A DNA stretch of 64,000 nucleotides, from positions 22,769 to 86,768 of the forward strand of contig DASPSJ010000067.1 in assembly GCA_035623985.1 (NCBI GenBank), read 5' to 3'. The stretch is from DAHUYF01 sp035623985. GTDB lineage: Bacteria > Pseudomonadota > Alphaproteobacteria > ATCC43930 > CGMCC-115725. Below the pieces are notes generated by a model. It was not told the DNA's origin, did no database searches, and saw nothing but the letters and a program-made list of their open reading frames with translations. Shown here one piece after another: positions 52,239 through 63,634 of this stretch. How positions within the stretch are numbered: position 1 is the stretch's first letter; each line of letters opens with the position of its first letter. The translations under genes and the position numbers were made by a program.

Positions 52239-53696
52239 GTGGCGATGGCGCCGGCACATGCGCAGGAGGCGCACGACCAGGAGGGCATCCCGCTCTTCGC
52301 GCCGCATGAGAAGGTCTATCCGCGCAGCGTGCGGGGGTCGGTCCGCCGGGTGAAATGGGCGGTGCTCGCCGTCTGCCTCACCTTGTATTACGCCGGCCCC
52401 TGGCTGCGCTGGGACCGCGGTCCGGGGCATCCGCATCAGGCGCTGCTGATCGACATGCCGGCGCGGCGCGCCTATTTCTTCTGGATCGAGATCTGGCCGC
52501 AGGAAGTCTATTACTTCGCGGGCCTGCTGATCCTCGGCGCCGTCGGCCTCTTTCTCGTCACCAGCCTCTATGGCCGGGTCTGGTGCGGCTATACCTGCCC
52601 GCAGACCGTCTGGACCGATCTTTTCCTTTGGGCGGAGCGGCTCACCGAGGGCGACCGCACGCAGCGCATCCGGCTGGACCAGCAGCCCTGGTCGGCGCGG
52701 AAGCTCGCGCGCAAGGCGGCCAAGCACGCGCTCTGGCTGCTCATCGCCGCGGCGACCGGCGGCGCCTGGGTGATGTATTTCAACGACGCGCCGACCTTGG
52801 CGCGCGACCTCTTCAGGCTGCACGCCTCGCTGCCGCAATGGGGCTTCATGGCGCTCTTCACCGGCACCACCTATCTGCTGGCGGGCTGGGTGCGCGAGCA
52901 GGTCTGCACCTATATGTGCCCCTGGCCGCGCTTCCAATCGGCGATGATCGACGAAGACACGCTCGCGGTCACCTATCGGCGCTGGCGCGGCGAGCCGCGG
53001 GGCAAGCACAAGAAGGACGAGAGCTGGGAGGGCCGCGGCGACTGCATCGACTGCAAGGCCTGCATCGCCGTCTGTCCCACCGGCATCGACATCCGCGACG
53101 GGCTGCAGCTCGAATGCATCGGCTGCGGCCTCTGCATCGACGCCTGCAACGACATCATGGACAAGGTCGGCCGGCCGCGCGGGCTGATCGCCTTCGACAC
53201 CGACGCCAACGACGCCGCCCGCCGCCGCGGCGAGACGCCGCGCCGCCGCCTGTTGCGGCCGCGCACGGTGATCTACGCCGCGGTGCTGCTCCTCGTCGCC
53301 ACGGTCATGGCGGTGGCGCTGGCGCGGCGCAGCACGGTCGAAGTCAGCGTGCTCGCCGACCGCTCACCGCTTTTCGTGCGCCTCTCCGACGGAGGGATCC
53401 GCAACGGCTACACGCTCAAGATCGAGAACAATGCCGGCGAGCTGCGGATCTACACGGTGACGGCCGCGGGCCTGCCGGGCGCGCTGCTGCACATCGCCGA
53501 GCTCGAGGCGCCGCCGGCCGCCGCCGAGCAGGGCGTGCCGGTGGCGGTCAAAGGCGATGCCATCGGCACCTTCCGCGTCTATCTCCAGGCGCCGCGCCCG
53601 GCCGTGCGCGAGACGCCGTTCGCCTTCGTCGTGCGCGACGCCGACAGCGGCGAGACCGCGCGCTACGACGCCATTTTCCGCGGCCCCGGTCAATGA
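52239..53696 (+). CDS. ccoG: Cbb3 assembly copper-handling ferredoxin CcoG (FixG/RdxA)
   Basis: 485 aa. Membrane helices flank two Cys motifs (CGYTCPQTVW, CTYMCPWPRFQ), then an 8Fe ferredoxin domain (CIDCKACIAVCPTG and CIGCGLCIDACND) and a C-terminal Ig-like extracytoplasmic domain (about 360-485). CcoG is thought to reduce copper for CcoN metallation. GTG at 52239 and ATG at 52245 are both possible starts. It overlaps ccoH by 4 bp. Confidence 0.93.
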   Translation: MAMAPAHAQEAHDQEGIPLFAPHEKVYPRSVRGSVRRVKWAVLAVCLTLYYAGPWLRWDRGPGHPHQALLIDMPARRAYFFWIEIWPQEVYYFAGLLILGAVGLFLVTSLYGRVWCGYTCPQTVWTDLFLWAERLTEGDRTQRIRLDQQPWSARKLARKAAKHALWLLIAAATGGAWVMYFNDAPTLARDLFRLHASLPQWGFMALFTGTTYLLAGWVREQVCTYMCPWPRFQSAMIDEDTLAVTYRRWRGEPRGKHKKDESWEGRGDCIDCKACIAVCPTGIDIRDGLQLECIGCGLCIDACNDIMDKVGRPRGLIAFDTDANDAARRRGETPRRRLLRPRTVIYAAVLLLVATVMAVALARRSTVEVSVLADRSPLFVRLSDGGIRNGYTLKIENNAGELRIYTVTAAGLPGALLHIAELEAPPAAAEQGVPVAVKGDAIGTFRVYLQAPRPAVRETPFAFVVRDADSGETARYDAIFRGPGQ

Positions 53697-54178
53697 GGAG
53701 CGCGTCAATGGGCTCTTATCGCTGGATCCCCTGGAGCTTTGCCGGCGCGCTCGGCGTCGTCGTCATGGTCAACGGCGCCCTCGCCTATCTCGCCGTGAGC
53801 TCCTCGACCGGGCTCGTCACCGAGCACCCCTTCGAGAGCGGCAACGGCTACAACCGCGTGCTCGCCGCCGCCGCCGCGCAGGACGCCCTGGGCTGGCACG
53901 GCACGCTCGCCTTCGCCGCCGCGGGCGCCGAGACCGGCGAGATCGCCGTCGAGCTTGTCGACCGCGCCGGGCAGAAGCTCACCGGTCTCGCCGTGACCGC
54001 GCTCGTCACCCGTCCGGTCGAGCCGCTGCCCGACACCAGCCTGACGCTGATCGAGGCCGGTGACGGGCGCTACCGCGGCCCCGTCGCGCTGGCGCGGCCC
54101 GGCCAGTGGGACGTGCACGTCGTCGCGCGGCGCGGCGGCGACGTCTTCCAATTCGCGCAAAGGATCGTCGTCAAGTGA
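53693..54178 (+). CDS. ccoH: Cbb3 assembly protein CcoH (FixH)
   Basis: 161 aa with one N-terminal membrane helix (WSFAGALGVVVMVNGALAYLA) and an extracytoplasmic FixH domain (NGYNRVLAAAAAQDALGWHG, VARRGGDVFQFAQRIVV). It is needed for stable cbb3 assembly. The ATG at 53693 overlaps the ccoG stop. A second ATG at 53708 has GAGGAG at good distance and may be the true start, giving 156 aa. Confidence 0.9.
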   Translation: MRSASMGSYRWIPWSFAGALGVVVMVNGALAYLAVSSSTGLVTEHPFESGNGYNRVLAAAAAQDALGWHGTLAFAAAGAETGEIAVELVDRAGQKLTGLAVTALVTRPVEPLPDTSLTLIEAGDGRYRGPVALARPGQWDVHVVARRGGDVFQFAQRIVVK

Positions 54179-56544
54179 GCGCCGTCGCCGACCTTGCGGC
54201 GCTGCCGCGCGCCGGCGAGGACGCGCCGGCACGCTGCGCCCATTGCGGCGAGAGCCTCAAGGGACCCGGCCGGTTTTGCTGCGCCGGCTGCGCCGGCGCC
54301 TATCGCCTCGTCGCGGAGCTGGGGCTGGAGCGGTACTACCGCGGCCGCGCCCTCGATCCCGCCCTGCGGCCGCCGCGCCCGCCCGAGGACGAAGTCGACG
54401 CCGCCCTCTACGCCGAAGCATCGCCGGACGGCACCGCCGCGCTCCATCTGATGATCGACGGGCTGCACTGCCCCGCCTGTGTCTGGCTCATCGAAAGCGC
54501 GCTGCGCCGGCAGCGCGAGGTGATCGAGGCCCGCGTCAATCTGACGACGCGCCGGCTGCGTCTCGTCTGGCGCGGCCAGCGCGACGGCGGCGCGAAGCTG
54601 GTCGGGCTGATCCAGCGCCTGGGCTATCGCGTCGTGCCTTACGATCCCCGGCGCGTCGCCGGCCTTGCCTCGGAAGAAGAGAGGCGGCTGCTGCGCGCGC
54701 TGGCGGTGGCGGGCTTCGCCGCCGGCAATGTGATGCTGCTGTCGGTCGCCGTCTGGGCCGGAGTCGCGGGCGAGATGGGCGCCGCGACGCGCGATCTCAT
54801 GCATTGGATCTCGGCGCTGATCGCGCTTCCCGCCATCGCCTATGCCGGCCAGCCTTTCTTCCGCGCCGCCGCCGGCGCGCTCCGCCGCGGCCGCACCACC
54901 ATGGACGTGCCGATCACCATCGGCGTGACGCTCGCCGCCGGCATGAGCCTTTACGAGACCATCGCCGGCGGCGCGCACGCCTATTTCGATTCCTCGGTGA
55001 CGCTGCTGTTCTTCCTGCTGATCGGCCGCTATCTCGATCTGCGCGCGCGCGGCCGGGCGCGCTCCGCCGCCGAGCAGCTCCTGGGATTCATGGCGCAGCC
55101 GGCGACCGTCATCGGCGCCGACGGCGCGACACGGCGCGTGCCGGCGGCCTCCGTCGCCATCGGCGCCAGCGTGCTCGCCGCGGCGGGCGAGCGCATCGGC
55201 GTCGACGGCACCGTTGCCGCCGGCCGCTCGGCTGTCGACAAGAGCCTGATCGACGGCGAGAGCCTGCCCGCCGACATCGCCCCCGGCAGCGCCGTGCTCG
55301 CCGGCATGGTGAACTTGCTTGCGCCCGTGACCATCGCGGTGACCGCCGCGGGTGAGCGTACCTTCCTGGCGGAGATCGTGCGGCTGATGGAGGCGGCCGA
55401 GCAAGGCCGCGCCCGCCTCGTCCTTCTCGCCGACCGCGTCGCCCGGCTTTACGCCCCGGCGGTGCACGGGCTGGCGCTCGCCACCTTCGCTTTCTGGCTG
55501 CTGCGCGCGCCCTGGCAGGCGGCGCTGCTCAACGCCGTGGCCGTGCTCATCATCACTTGCCCCTGCGCCCTCGGGCTTGCCGTGCCGGCGGTGCAGGTGA
55601 TCGCCAGCGGCCGGCTCATGCGCCGCGGCATCCTCCTGAAATCGCCGACCGCGCTCGAGCGCCTGGCCGCGGTCGACACGGTGGTCTTCGACAAGACCGG
55701 GACGCTCACTCTGGGGCGCCTCGACCTCGCCGCCCCGCCGGCCGATGGCGAGGCGCTGCGCCTTGCCGCCGGCCTCGCCGTCGCGAGCCGCCACCCGCTG
55801 AGCCAGGCGCTGCGCCGCGCCGGCCCGGAGGCGCCGGCCTTGCCGGGCGTCGTCGAGCATCCCGGCGCCGGGCTCGGCGCCGCCACCGCTGCCGGCGAGG
55901 TGCGGCTCGGCAGCCGCTCCTTCTGCGGCGTCTCGGCCTCGGACGATGACGGCTTGCCGGAGCTTTGGCTCGCCCGCCCCGGCCGCGCGCCGCAGCGCTT
56001 CGTCTTCGCCGATGCGCCGCGGCCGGATGCGGCCCCGGTGATCGAGCGGCTGAAGCGGTCGGGCAAGCGGGTGGTGCTGCTGTCGGGCGACCGGCGCCAG
56101 GCCGTTGCCGCGACCGCCGCCGCGCTCGGCATTGCCGATTGGCAGGCGGGCCTCGCGCCGGGCGAGAAGGCGTCGGCCCTCGCCGCCTTGGCCGCTGAGG
56201 GCCGCAAGACGCTGATGGTCGGCGACGGCCTCAACGACGCCCCGGCGCTCGCCTCCGCCTATTGCTCCATATCGCCGGCAACCGCCGCCGATGTCAGCCA
56301 GACCGCCGCCGATATCGTCTTTCAGGGCCTCTCGCTCGGCGCGGTGACCGAGGCGCTCGCGGTCGCGCGGCGTAGCCTCGCTCTGGTGCGCGAGAACATC
56401 GCCTTCGCGATCCTGTACAACGCGCTCGCCGTGCCGCTGGCGATGCTCGGCCTGGCGACGCCGCTCATCGCCGCGCTCGCCATGTCGAGCTCGTCGCTGA
56501 TCGTCGTCGGCAATGCGCTGCGGCTCACGCGAGGCGCGCCATGA
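54175..56544 (+). CDS. ccoI: Copper-exporting P1B-type ATPase CcoI (FixI)
   Basis: 789 aa. In order: an N-terminal Cys cluster (CAHCGESLKGPGRFCCAGC), a heavy-metal domain with DGLHCPACVWLIE, eight membrane helices with the transport motif CPC (ITCPCALGLAVP), phosphorylation DKTGTLT and hinge GDGLNDAP. It delivers copper outwards for cbb3 assembly (FixI/CtpA type) rather than detoxification. GTG at 54175 overlaps the ccoH stop. Confidence 0.94.
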   Translation: MSAVADLAALPRAGEDAPARCAHCGESLKGPGRFCCAGCAGAYRLVAELGLERYYRGRALDPALRPPRPPEDEVDAALYAEASPDGTAALHLMIDGLHCPACVWLIESALRRQREVIEARVNLTTRRLRLVWRGQRDGGAKLVGLIQRLGYRVVPYDPRRVAGLASEEERRLLRALAVAGFAAGNVMLLSVAVWAGVAGEMGAATRDLMHWISALIALPAIAYAGQPFFRAAAGALRRGRTTMDVPITIGVTLAAGMSLYETIAGGAHAYFDSSVTLLFFLLIGRYLDLRARGRARSAAEQLLGFMAQPATVIGADGATRRVPAASVAIGASVLAAAGERIGVDGTVAAGRSAVDKSLIDGESLPADIAPGSAVLAGMVNLLAPVTIAVTAAGERTFLAEIVRLMEAAEQGRARLVLLADRVARLYAPAVHGLALATFAFWLLRAPWQAALLNAVAVLIITCPCALGLAVPAVQVIASGRLMRRGILLKSPTALERLAAVDTVVFDKTGTLTLGRLDLAAPPADGEALRLAAGLAVASRHPLSQALRRAGPEAPALPGVVEHPGAGLGAATAAGEVRLGSRSFCGVSASDDDGLPELWLARPGRAPQRFVFADAPRPDAAPVIERLKRSGKRVVLLSGDRRQAVAATAAALGIADWQAGLAPGEKASALAALAAEGRKTLMVGDGLNDAPALASAYCSISPATAADVSQTAADIVFQGLSLGAVTEALAVARRSLALVRENIAFAILYNALAVPLAMLGLATPLIAALAMSSSSLIVVGNALRLTRGAP

Positions 56545-56735
56545 ACGGGTTGCTGCTGCTCATTCCGGTGGCGCTGGCGCTTGGCCTGGCCGGGCTCGCC
56601 GCCTTTCTGTGGGCGCTGCAATCGGGCCAGTTCGACGACCTCGACGGCGCCGCCGGCCGCATCCTGTTCGACGACGAGAAGGACGACCGGCCGGCCGGCC
56701 CACCCAATCCACCTTCGCCCAGGAGATCGCCATGA
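56541..56735 (+). CDS. ccoS: Cbb3 maturation protein CcoS
   Basis: 64 aa with the diagnostic order: an N-terminal membrane helix (LLLLIPVALALGLAGLAAFLW) then SGQFDDLDGAAGRILFDDE. CcoS is required for heme b and copper insertion. It overlaps ccoI and the next small gene by 4 bp each. Confidence 0.93.
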   Translation: MNGLLLLIPVALALGLAGLAAFLWALQSGQFDDLDGAAGRILFDDEKDDRPAGPPNPPSPRRSP

Positions 56736-56914
56736 GCTATTGGATATTCGGCGTGGTCGCCGCGTTGTTCGGCCTGCTCGGCGCCGTGCTCGCCGCCAAG
56801 GCGTTGGACCTCGGCATGCTCACCTTCGGCCTCGGCCTCCTCGCCTTTGCCGTGGTCTTCGTCTTCTGGATGATCAAGGACTATTTCGACCAGCGCGAGC
56901 GCGCGGCCGGCTGA
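56732..56914 (+). CDS. 60-aa two-helix membrane protein after ccoS
   Basis: Not recognised as a standard cbb3 protein. Two hydrophobic helices (residues 4-24 and 29-48: FGVVAALFGLLGAVLAAKAL and MLTFGLGLLAFAVVFVFWMI) end in a short charged tail (KDYFDQRER). An ATGA overlap with ccoS and a good GGAGA site show that it is translated with the cco genes. Possibly a small assembly or stability factor. Confidence 0.75.
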   Translation: MSYWIFGVVAALFGLLGAVLAAKALDLGMLTFGLGLLAFAVVFVFWMIKDYFDQRERAAG

Positions 56915-56917
56915 GCC

Positions 56918-57412
56918 TCAGCCTGCCAGGGCCTCAAGCGCGTCGAGCAGCGGAAGTTGGCCGCGGTTGATCTTCCGCCGCGCCGCGGCAATATCGAACC
57001 ATTGGGCGCGGTCGATCTCGGGGAATTCCTGCCGCCGGCCCGAGCGCGGCGGCCATTCCAGGCTGAAGCGGTTGCTCGCGATCGCCGCCGCCTCGCAATC
57101 GCCTTCGACCGCCCAGGCTAGGACCGTCTTGCCGCCGGCCTGACGCACCGGCGCCAGGTCCTGGAACGCGCCGTCGACGGCAAAGCCGGTCTCCTCGCGG
57201 AACTCGCGCCGCGCCGTGTCGAGCGGCGCTTCGCCGGCCGCGACCTCGCCCTTGGGGATCGACCAGGCGCCGTCATCCTTCTTCGCCCAGAACGGCCCGC
57301 CGGGATGGACGAGGAACACCTCGATCCCGCCCTCGCGGCGGCGGTAGAGCAGAATGCCGGCGCTTATTTTGGGCATGACCGCGGCCAGCGCCTCCCTTTC
57401 CTGCGGTGCCAT
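56918..57412 (-). CDS. Nudix hydrolase
   Basis: 164 aa. The Nudix box is complete: G-x5-E-x7-REUxEExGU as GEVAAGEAPLD, then TARREFREETGF. SAGILLYRR at the start and the length fit small NTP/NDP-sugar or diadenosine-type pyrophosphatases (MutT-like). The first ATG is at 57412; the one at 57376 (MPKISAG) is the usual family start but has its purine-rich site too far upstream. Convergent with the cco genes. Confidence 0.9.
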   Translation of the reverse strand: MAPQEREALAAVMPKISAGILLYRRREGGIEVFLVHPGGPFWAKKDDGAWSIPKGEVAAGEAPLDTARREFREETGFAVDGAFQDLAPVRQAGGKTVLAWAVEGDCEAAAIASNRFSLEWPPRSGRRQEFPEIDRAQWFDIAAARRKINRGQLPLLDALEALAG

Positions 57413-57536
57413 CGACCGGCCGCCGTAGCCTCCGTTTTGGCGGACAACGGCTTGGCGATCTTGCTATACTGCACCGGCCAAACGCCAGTGCGAGCGCCTC
57501 GGCAGTGGGGCATTACCTCCACTACGGTTTGATGCG

Positions 57537-58676
57537 ATGCTGGTTGTGACCTACGATCCTTGGATGGTGGCGGCGTCGGTCGTCATCGCCATCATGGCTT
57601 CGTTCACCGGTCTCAGGCTGGCGAGCGGGCTCAGGGCATTGGCGCCGGGGCGGCGCCGGCTGCAAATCGCCCAGGCGGCCTTCACGCTGGGCGCCGGCAT
57701 CTGGTCGATGCATTTCGTCGCCATGCTCGCGCTGCGCCTGCCGATCGCCATCGGCTACGATGCCTTCCATACCTTGAGCTCGGTGCTGATCTCGATCCTC
57801 ATCACCGGGCTGGGCCTCGCCCTGATGTTCCTCGGCGAGCGCAGCCTCGCGCGCACCATCGAGGCCGGCACGCTGACCGGCCTCGGCATCGTCAGCATGC
57901 ACTATGTCGGCATGGCGGCGATCTCGGGCTATTGCTCGGTGAGCTACGTGCCCACCGGCTTCTTCGTGTCCTCGGCCATCGCCGTTCTGTTCTCGATCTG
58001 CGCCTTGCGCCTCGCCTATGGACGCCGCACCCTGATGCAGCTATCGCTTGGCGCGGCGGTGCTGGGCGTGACCATCGCTGGCATGCACTACTCCGCCATG
58101 GCCTTCACCCGCTTCACCCAGCTTGCCGATGCCCAGCCGGTGGCTGCGCCGATCATCCAATCCGACTACCTCGCGCTCATCGTCGCGGTTGCCGCCTTCG
58201 TCGTCTGCGGCGTGTTCCTGCTGACGGCGCTGCCGCTTGAAGGCGGGAAGCGCCTTCTGCCGGCCGCCGCTGCCGCCGGCGAGCCCGCCCGCGCCGCAGT
58301 ACCGGTGAGCGATGGAGGCGAGCCGCCCGCCCTTGCCGCCGGCGAGCGCCCCCGCCTGCCCTATGAGCAGCACAACGCCATCTATTTCGTCGACGCCGAG
58401 CGCATCCATGCGATCAAGGCGGAAGGCCACTACACCCGTCTCTATGACGGCGCCGAGGTCTATTTCTGCCCCTGGTCGATCTCCAAGGTCGAGGCGCATG
58501 TCGCCGGGCACTCCTTCCTGCGCACCCATCGCAGCTTCCTGGTGAATATCCGCCATGCCAGGGCTTTCCAGCGCAAGGACGACAAGGCCTGGCTCGTCGT
58601 CCCCGCGGTCAAGGAGACGATGGTGCCGGTGAGCCGCTTCCATGTCGCCGAGGTCAGGCGCGCTTTGGGCATATAA
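57537..58676 (+). CDS. MHYT-LytTR membrane-bound transcription regulator (CoxC/CoxH-like)
   Basis: 379 aa. Seven membrane helices (about 5-230) hold three MHYT motifs (SMHFVAM, SMHYVGM, GMHYSAM), thought to bind a metal for sensing O2, CO or NO. A LytTR DNA-binding domain follows (about 280-379; AIYFVDAERIHAIKAEGHYT, FLRTHRSFLVNI). This arrangement is that of CoxC and CoxH in the Oligotropha CO dehydrogenase cluster. It lies just before coxMSLDE, and LytTR-like repeats are present upstream of coxM. A -10-like TATACT occurs at 57466. Confidence 0.88.
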   Translation: MLVVTYDPWMVAASVVIAIMASFTGLRLASGLRALAPGRRRLQIAQAAFTLGAGIWSMHFVAMLALRLPIAIGYDAFHTLSSVLISILITGLGLALMFLGERSLARTIEAGTLTGLGIVSMHYVGMAAISGYCSVSYVPTGFFVSSAIAVLFSICALRLAYGRRTLMQLSLGAAVLGVTIAGMHYSAMAFTRFTQLADAQPVAAPIIQSDYLALIVAVAAFVVCGVFLLTALPLEGGKRLLPAAAAAGEPARAAVPVSDGGEPPALAAGERPRLPYEQHNAIYFVDAERIHAIKAEGHYTRLYDGAEVYFCPWSISKVEAHVAGHSFLRTHRSFLVNIRHARAFQRKDDKAWLVVPAVKETMVPVSRFHVAEVRRALGI

Positions 58677-58694
58677 AGCGCAGCGCCAGCCGCC

Positions 58695-58747
58695 GTCATT
58701 CGTGCAGCTATTCCGCCGTTCGTGCATCGGCCCTGTGGGCGGTTGAT
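58695..58747 (+). promoter_or_regulatory. LytTR-like direct repeats upstream of coxM
   Basis: Two direct repeats of ATTCGTGCA/GTTCGTGCA, 20 bp apart (58698-58706 and 58718-58726), sit in the gap between the regulator gene and coxM. The second, GCCGTTCGT, matches eight of nine positions of the LytTR half-site consensus; a third weaker one (GCGGTTGAT) lies at 58739-58747. Spacing of two helical turns fits LytTR dimers. Confidence 0.5.
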
Positions 58748-58868
58748 TTGATCTACCCTTGCCGGCCAGGCGGAGCCATCCTGCTGCCAAAATCGCCGCG
58801 CGCGCCGGGCCGGTTGGCCCGAGCCCGGAGGGTTGCGTGGCGCAAACGCCAGAGGGGAGGAACAAAAA

Positions 58869-59732
58869 GTGATTCCCGCCGGATTCGACTATCATCGGCC
58901 ACGCAATCTCGACGAAGCGATAGCGCTGCTCGCCGCCCATGATGATGCCGCACGGGTCATCGCCGGCGGCCACAGCCTGATCCCGATGATGAAACTGCGC
59001 CTGGCGGCGCCGGAGCATCTGGTCGATCTCCAGGACATCGCCGAGCTGCGCGCCATTGGCAGCGAAGGGCAGAGCCTGGTCATCGGCGCCATGGCGACCC
59101 AGGCCGCGGTGATCGGCTCGGAGCTGCTGGCGAAGGCCTGCCCGATCCTGCGCGAGACCGCCTTGCAGATCGCCGACCCGCAGGTGCGCGCTTTCGGCAC
59201 CATCGGCGGCAATGTCGCCAATGGCGATCCCGGCAACGACATGCCGGCGATGATGATGGCGCTGGACGCGGTCTATCGCGTCAAGGGGCCCAAGGGCGAG
59301 CGCGACATCGCGGCGCGGAATTTCTACCAGGGCGCTTTTGTGACCGCCTTGGCCCCGGCCGAGATCCTCACCCAAATCCGCATCCCGGCGCCCGCCGCCG
59401 GCCATGGCTATGCCTATGAGAAGCAGAAACGCAAGGTCGGCGACTACGCCACCGCCGCCGCCGCTGTCATCCTGACTCTGTCGCAAGGCCGTTGCAGCGC
59501 GGCAGCGGTGGCGCTTACCAATCTGGCGGGGACGCCGCTCTTCGCCGCCGCCGCGGGACAGGCGCTGGTCGGGACGCCGCTCGACGCCGCCGCCGCCGCC
59601 GCTGCGGCGAAGCAGGCCGCCGCCATCGCCCAGCCTGCCGCCGACCAGCGCGGCCCCGCCGATTTCCGCACCCATCTCGCCGGCGTCATGGTCCGGCGGG
59701 CGATCGAGCGCGCCAAAGCGCGCGCCGCCTGA
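58869..59732 (+). CDS. coxM: Carbon monoxide dehydrogenase FAD subunit CoxM
   Basis: 287 aa. The start GTG at 58869 gives the standard N-terminus (IPAGFDYHRP), with GGGAGG upstream. FAD-binding motifs are AGGHS (32-36) and TIGGN (111-115). CoxM takes electrons from the [2Fe-2S] clusters of CoxS and hands them to the quinone pool. Order M-S-L matches known cox operons. The Ala-rich segment near residue 240 is unusual but in frame. Confidence 0.93.
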   Translation: MIPAGFDYHRPRNLDEAIALLAAHDDAARVIAGGHSLIPMMKLRLAAPEHLVDLQDIAELRAIGSEGQSLVIGAMATQAAVIGSELLAKACPILRETALQIADPQVRAFGTIGGNVANGDPGNDMPAMMMALDAVYRVKGPKGERDIAARNFYQGAFVTALAPAEILTQIRIPAPAAGHGYAYEKQKRKVGDYATAAAAVILTLSQGRCSAAAVALTNLAGTPLFAAAAGQALVGTPLDAAAAAAAAKQAAAIAQPAADQRGPADFRTHLAGVMVRRAIERAKARAA

Positions 59733-59749
59733 CCGGGAGGAAGAAGCCC

Positions 59750-60243
59750 ATGGCGAACAAAATGCACGTCAAGCTCACGGTCAACGGCCGCGCCGTCGAG
59801 GCGCTGGCCGAGCCGCGGATGCTGCTGATCCATTTCCTGCGCGAGGAGCTCAGGCTTACCGGGCCGCATATCGGCTGCGACACCAGCCATTGCGGCGCCT
59901 GCACCGTCGACTTCAACGGCAAATCGGTGAAGTCCTGCACCATTTTCGTGGCGCAGGCGAATGGCGGCACGCTCAAGACCATCGAAGGCATGGCCGCCGC
60001 CGACGGCACGCTCCACCCCTTGCAGGAGGCGTTCCGCGAGCATCACGGCCTCCAATGCGGATTCTGTACGCCGGGCATGATCACCAGGGCCTACCGGCTC
60101 CTCCAGGAGAACCCGGATCCGACCGAGGCCGAGATCCGCGCCGGCATCGCCGGCAACCTCTGCCGCTGTACCGGCTATCAGAACATCGTCAAAGCGATCC
60201 GCGCCGCCGCGGACAAGCTGAGCCCCGCGAAGGAGGCCGCAGA

Positions 60244-60247
<4 letters not shown>
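59750..60247 (+). CDS. coxS: Carbon monoxide dehydrogenase iron-sulfur subunit CoxS
   Basis: 165 aa with two [2Fe-2S] clusters: plant-type ligands Cys43, Cys48, Cys51 and Cys63, and the four-helix type Cys103, Cys106, Cys138 and Cys140 (QCGFCTPGM, NLCRCTGY). It carries electrons from the molybdenum site to CoxM. The ATG at 59750 follows GGGAGGAAG and overlaps nothing upstream; its stop overlaps coxL. Confidence 0.95.
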
Positions 60248-62664
<2,417 letters not shown>

Positions 62665-62672
62665 AAGGATCA

Positions 62673-62705
62673 GCCCCTCTCCGACACCGCGGGAGAGAGA
62701 GGGGC
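62673..62705. repeat. REP-like palindrome between coxL and coxD
   Basis: A 9-bp stem GCCCCTCTC (62673-62681) pairs with GAGAGGGGC (62697-62705) around a 15-nt loop. It lies in the 88-bp gap between coxL and coxD, the only long gap in the coxMSLDE run. It may stabilise or attenuate the transcript. Confidence 0.5.
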
Positions 62706-62752
62706 CCATTGCGCAGCGCGGGGAGGGTGAGGGGACCTCTCCAGGAGACAGG

Positions 62753-63634
62753 GTGAAGCTCGACCACCACGCCCTCGCCGCCGACCTTGCCGCCGTCGGC
62801 TACATCGCCGAGGAGAGCCTCGCCATGGCGCTCGCGCTCGCCATCGGCCTGGAGCGCCCGCTGCTGCTCGAAGGCGAGGCCGGGGTCGGCAAGACCGATG
62901 TCGCCCGTGCGCTCGCGCAGGTCCTGAGAACGCGGCTCATTCGTCTGCAATGTTATGAGGGCCTCGACGCCAATGCCACGCTCTATGAATGGAACTACCA
63001 GCGTCAACTGCTGGCGATCCGCGCCCATGAGCGGGACCATCTCTCCGCCGACGCCCTCGAGCACCACATCTTTTCCGAGGCTTACCTGCTGCGCCGTCCG
63101 CTGCTCGAAGCGATCTCGCAGCCGATCCCGCCGGTGCTGCTGATCGACGAGATCGACCGGGCCGACGAGGAGTTCGAAGCCTTCCTCATGGAGATTCTCT
63201 CCGATTTCCAGGTCACCATTCCCGAGCTCGGCACGATCGCCGCGCAATCGATCCCGCGCGTCATTCTGACCTCGAACGGCACCCGCGCGCTCTCCGACGC
63301 GCTCCGCCGCCGCTGTCTTTACAGCTATCTCGATTTCCCCGACGAGGCGAAGGAGCTCGCCATCCTCCGCGCGCGGCTTCCCTGCATCGACGAGCGTCTC
63401 GCCGGCCAGATCGTGCGCTTCGTCCAGCTGCTGCGCCGCGAGGCGCTCGAGAAGAAGCCCGGCATCGCCGAGACGCTCGACTGGGCCGCGGCGTTGATGG
63501 GCCTCGATCTCGGGAGCCTCGACCGCGATCCCGCGGCGCTGCAGGCGAGTCTCATCTGTCTCTTGAAGACCGAATCCGATCTCAAATCGGTGCCGCGCGA
63601 GGTGACGGAGCGCCTCGTCGGCAAAGTCGCATGA
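62753..63634 (+). CDS. coxD: CO dehydrogenase maturation AAA+ ATPase CoxD
   Basis: A 293-aa MoxR-type ATPase: Walker A GEAGVGKTDVARAL, Walker B PVLLIDEIDRADEEFEAF and sensor-1 ILTSNGTRALSDALRRRC. CoxD is needed to insert sulfur and copper into the CoxL centre, together with the VWA protein CoxE. GTG at 62753 has AGGAGA 5 bp upstream; upstream codons encode the palindrome and are unlikely. Its stop overlaps the coxE start. Confidence 0.93.
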   Translation: MKLDHHALAADLAAVGYIAEESLAMALALAIGLERPLLLEGEAGVGKTDVARALAQVLRTRLIRLQCYEGLDANATLYEWNYQRQLLAIRAHERDHLSADALEHHIFSEAYLLRRPLLEAISQPIPPVLLIDEIDRADEEFEAFLMEILSDFQVTIPELGTIAAQSIPRVILTSNGTRALSDALRRRCLYSYLDFPDEAKELAILRARLPCIDERLAGQIVRFVQLLRREALEKKPGIAETLDWAAALMGLDLGSLDRDPAALQASLICLLKTESDLKSVPREVTERLVGKVA

